Part shown: positions 7,034 through 7,818 of the stretch, piece after piece | Layout of the letters: each line of letters begins with the position of its first letter | Numbering within the stretch: the stretch's first letter is position 1 | Assembly (NCBI GenBank): GCA_036496025.1 | Contig: DASXLW010000139.1 | Span: forward strand, 1-7,818 | DNA: 7,818 nucleotides | Direction: 5' to 3' | DNA from: PALSA-505 sp036496025 | GTDB lineage: Bacteria > Actinomycetota > Actinomycetes > Streptosporangiales > Streptosporangiaceae | Notes under the pieces: model-generated | Seen by the model: the letters and a program-made list of their open reading frames with translations, nothing else | Told to the model about the DNA's origin: nothing | The model's database searches: none | Made by a program: the position numbers and the translations under genes

Positions 7034-7063
7034 CCGGTCAGGAATTTTTTCTGCCGGATTTTT
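7034..7063 (+). terminator. Intrinsic-terminator-like hairpin with T-runs upstream of the rrn operon
   Basis: CCGGTCAGGAA (7034-7044) can pair with TTCTGCCGG (7049-7057) across a TTTT loop, with two bulged bases on the left arm, and is followed by ATTTTT (7058-7063). On the + strand this resembles a moderate rho-independent terminator. It could stop transcription leaking from the arg-mpg-tyrS unit before the rRNA promoters. The AT-richness might also act as a curved or upstream-activating tract about 120-160 bp before the first promoter; sequence alone does not decide. Confidence 0.4.
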
Positions 7064-7178
7064 GCTCCTGGGACGGCGAAGCGGGGTTAGCGGTACGCCT
7101 GCGGTGGGCCGCTGGAGACCTTGCTACGCAGGTCAGCGAGCAGGTGAACTGGCGGTGACCGGCGCGGGAAGGGTCGAT

Positions 7179-7207
7179 TTGACGGAAACCGCTTTGCTGC
7201 CTAATGT
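7179..7207 (+). promoter_or_regulatory. rrn promoter, distal (near-consensus sigma-70 type)
   Basis: TTGACG (7179-7184), a 17-bp spacer, and TAATGT (7202-7207). Transcription would begin near 7213-7215, giving a leader of about 430 nt before 16S. Both hexamers are close to the primary sigma (HrdB/SigA) consensus, and the position upstream of an rRNA gene fits a growth-regulated rrn promoter. GGTGA motifs at 7143 and 7155 lie just upstream. Confidence 0.72.
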
Positions 7208-7286
7208 TTCACCTGCCCCGAGGGACACGGAACGCCGCTGGCGGACCAGCCTCCTCGGATCAGCCAGAAGCGAGCAAGACAGCTTG

Positions 7287-7316
7287 CGGGACGGAGCCCG
7301 GGCACGGGTGGTCCCG
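7287..7316 (+). other. Stem-loop in the distal-promoter leader
   Basis: CGGGAC (7287-7292) pairs with GTCCCG (7311-7316); an inner stem CCCG (7297-7300) with CGGG (7305-7308) closes the loop GGCA. Only transcripts from the distal promoter would carry it. Function unknown. Confidence 0.4.
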
Positions 7317-7325
7317 AACCGCAGG

Positions 7326-7361
7326 TAAGCTGAAGCTGGCCGCAAGTTGGCAGGCTAGGTT
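7326..7361 (+). promoter_or_regulatory. Two further -10-like modules (possible middle rrn promoters)
   Basis: TAAGCT (7326-7331) and TAGGTT (7356-7361) resemble the -10 of the proximal promoter, and each is followed by a similar GAA segment (TAAGCTGAAG, TAGGTTGAAA, compared with TAAGTTAGAAGG). No good -35 lies 17-18 bp upstream of either; TGAAGC at 7331-7336, 19 bp before TAGGTT, is the best and is poor. Actinomycete rrn operons commonly have several tandem promoters, some with weak -35 boxes, so these are plausible but unproven. Confidence 0.3.
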
Positions 7362-7362
7362 G

Positions 7363-7382
7363 AAACCCGCAGAGCGGGGTTT
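7363..7382 (+). other. Inverted repeat running into the -35 of the proximal rrn promoter
   Basis: AAACCCGC (7363-7370) is complementary to GCGGGGTTT (7374-7382) with one bulged G and an AGA loop. The right arm ends in the first two bases of the TTGACA hexamer. It could be an RNA hairpin in transcripts from upstream promoters or a protein-binding dyad at the promoter. Confidence 0.45.
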
Positions 7383-7409
7383 GACAGGCCAGGAGCTTGC
7401 GGGTAAGTT
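7381..7409 (+). promoter_or_regulatory. rrn promoter, proximal (strong, near-consensus)
   Basis: Perfect -35 TTGACA (7381-7386), a 17-bp spacer, and -10 TAAGTT (7404-7409), followed by AGAAGGGTTGCCCC. This layout is familiar from actinomycete rRNA promoters. Transcription would start near 7415-7417, giving a leader of about 230 nt before 16S. This is the best candidate for the main promoter of the operon. Confidence 0.8.
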
Positions 7410-7429
7410 AGAAGGGTTGCCCCGGAACC

Positions 7430-7473
7430 CGGCGAGAGCCGAGTGATGGTGTGCGTCCGCTCCTTGAGAACTC
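7430..7473 (+). promoter_or_regulatory. boxB-like hairpin and boxA antitermination element
   Basis: CGGC-GAGA-GCCG (7430-7441) is a short stem with a GNRA-type loop, followed by CGCTCCTTGAGAACTC (7458-7473), which matches the boxA-type sequence of Gram-positive rRNA leaders (CTTTGAAAACT or TTTGAGAACTCAA). In known systems boxA RNA binds NusB/NusE and prevents premature termination of rRNA transcription. The boxA match is good; the boxB assignment is by position only. Confidence 0.68.
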
Positions 7474-7488
7474 AACAGCGTGCTAAAA

Positions 7489-7527
7489 GCCAGTGCACAT
7501 GCACAAAACCCCGTCAGTGGGGCTGGC
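7489..7527 (+). other. Leader stem-loop, possible processing structure
   Basis: GCCAG (7489-7493) pairs with CTGGC (7523-7527). Directly stacked on its right arm is CCCC (7509-7512) with GGGG (7519-7522) around GTCAGT. The left strand carries a 15-nt bulge containing TGCACATGCA. A candidate nuclease-processing region of the rRNA leader. Confidence 0.4.
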
Positions 7528-7555
7528 CGGCGACGGTCCAGTACCTCACTTGCGG

Positions 7556-7582
7556 ATGCCAAGATCGCCTTGATGGCGGCAT
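7556..7582 (+). other. Leader stem-loop CGCC-TTGAT-GGCG
   Basis: CGCC (7566-7569) pairs with GGCG (7575-7578); the flanking ATGC (7556-7559) and GCAT (7579-7582) can extend it across a 6-nt bulge. Function not known; local structure in the pre-16S leader. Confidence 0.35.
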
Positions 7583-7616
7583 TAGCTGCTTTTCAAGGCA
7601 CTCCTTTTGTCTGCTC

Positions 7617-7634
7617 CCGCTCCATCGTGAGCGG
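7617..7634 (+). other. Leader hairpin just before 16S
   Basis: CCGCTC (7617-7622) pairs perfectly with GAGCGG (7629-7634) around the 6-nt loop CATCGT, ending 13 nt before the predicted mature 16S end. It may help position 5' maturation or small-subunit assembly. Confidence 0.45.
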
Positions 7635-7647
7635 TTGCTAATAGACA

Positions 7648-7818
7648 TCAACGGAGAGTTTGATCCTGGCTCAGGACGAACGCTGGCGGCGTGCTTAACA
7701 CATGCAAGTCGAGCGGAAAGGCCCTTCGGGGTACTCGAGCGGCGAACGGGTGAGTAACACGTGAGCAACCTGCCCTTAGCTCTGGGATAGCTCCGGGAAA
7801 CCGGAATTAATACCGGAT
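7648..7818 (+). rRNA. rrs: 16S ribosomal RNA, 5' part (continues past window)
   Basis: AGAGTTTGATCCTGGCTCAG at 7655-7674 is the universal 16S 5' segment (E. coli position 8 onward), which puts the mature start near 7648. It continues with GACGAACGCTGGCGGCGTGC, TTAACACATGCAAGTCGAGC, the GGCCCTTCGGGG helix, GGCGAACGGGTGAGTAACACG, and GGATAGCTCCGGGAAACCGG with AATACCGGAT at the right edge. The sequence is actinobacterial. About 171 nt are visible, roughly the first ninth of the gene. It reads in the same direction as the upstream genes. Confidence 0.98.

Larger units (their letters stand above)
6646..7178. other. Intergenic region between tyrS and the rrn promoters
   Basis: About 530 bp without a convincing gene. 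Apart from the weak small ORF, the 14-bp repeat and the terminator-like hairpin, it contains the dyad CGTGA-N6-TCACG (6772-6787), an AT-rich tract with GGAATTTT at 7019 and 7041, an inverted repeat CCTGCG/CGCAGG (7098-7103, 7127-7132), and GGTCA/TGACC (7131-7135, 7156-7160) just before the first rrn promoter. Other open frames here, on both strands, lack ribosome-binding sites and consistent codon bias. No tRNA is visible. Confidence 0.6.
7416..7647 (+). other. 16S rRNA precursor leader (transcribed, removed on processing)
   Basis: Transcribed spacer between the proximal promoter and mature 16S. It contains a boxB-like hairpin, a boxA-like element, and stem-loops at 7489-7527, 7556-7582 and 7617-7634, and it ends in the ACATCAACGG preceding AGAGTTTGATCC. 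Part of it is expected to pair with the spacer beyond 16S to make the RNase III stem; the partner is outside the window. Short open frames crossing it are incidental. Confidence 0.7.

Noticed and set aside
6749..7090. 113-codon + strand frame beginning with GTG between tyrS and the rrn promoters
   Set aside because: No ribosome-binding site, mixed codon bias, crosses the T-rich terminator-like tract, and the sequence resembles no family I know.
7204..7562. Short open frames in the rRNA leader on both strands
   Set aside because: They lie within promoter and leader sequence of the rRNA operon and have no coding signal.
6637..7647. tRNA gene, insertion sequence or CRISPR array in the intergenic region
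   Set aside because: No T-loop motif or cloverleaf, no transposase frame or terminal inverted repeats, and no repeat-spacer periodicity beyond two copies of a 14-mer.

Overview
The window is a piece of a high-GC actinomycete chromosome. The coding regions have very GC-rich third codon positions, and the protein sequences look like the Mycobacterium/Streptomyces versions of their families. The 16S rRNA start (AGAGTTTGATCC, then the GGCCCTTCGGGG helix) reads as Actinomycetes. The helix and the GTGAGCAACCTGCCC segment remind me of Streptosporangiales, but 171 nt of 16S without a database search cannot fix the order.

Bases 1-4580 hold the distal part of an arginine biosynthesis operon, all on the + strand: the 3' end of argD (acetylornithine aminotransferase), argF (ornithine carbamoyltransferase), argR (arginine repressor), argG (argininosuccinate synthase) and argH (argininosuccinate lyase). 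Junctions are tight: argD/argF overlap as TAATG, argF/argR as ATGA, argR/argG are 4 nt apart, and argG/argH 52 nt. ArgD makes acetylornithine, from which ornithine is released; ArgF, ArgG and ArgH then convert ornithine to citrulline, argininosuccinate and arginine. ArgR, encoded in the middle, would sense the end product. The operon promoter and its ARG boxes lie before the window.

Bases 4583-6636 continue the same strand with a 3-methyladenine DNA glycosylase of the AAG/MPG family (2 nt after argH) and tyrS (tyrosyl-tRNA synthetase, overlapping the glycosylase stop as GTGA). A strong GC hairpin sits on the tyrS stop codon.

Bases 6637-7647 contain no convincing protein gene. The proximal half has one weak minus-strand small ORF (Cys-rich, 34 codons), a dyad, and an intrinsic-terminator-like hairpin at about 7034-7063. 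The distal half is the control region of a ribosomal RNA operon: a near-consensus promoter at 7179-7207, two further -10-like modules, a second near-consensus promoter at 7381-7409, then a leader with a boxB-like hairpin, a boxA-like antitermination element and several stem-loops. The 16S rRNA gene begins at about 7648 and runs off the right edge.

No mobile element, CRISPR array, tRNA or defence system is visible. The most unusual signals are small: the layered rrn promoter region with possible alternative RNA pairings, an AT-rich rare-codon patch with a perfect palindrome inside argH, an unusually long ArgR linker, and the Cys-rich small ORF. I found nothing that I would defend as a new biological system.
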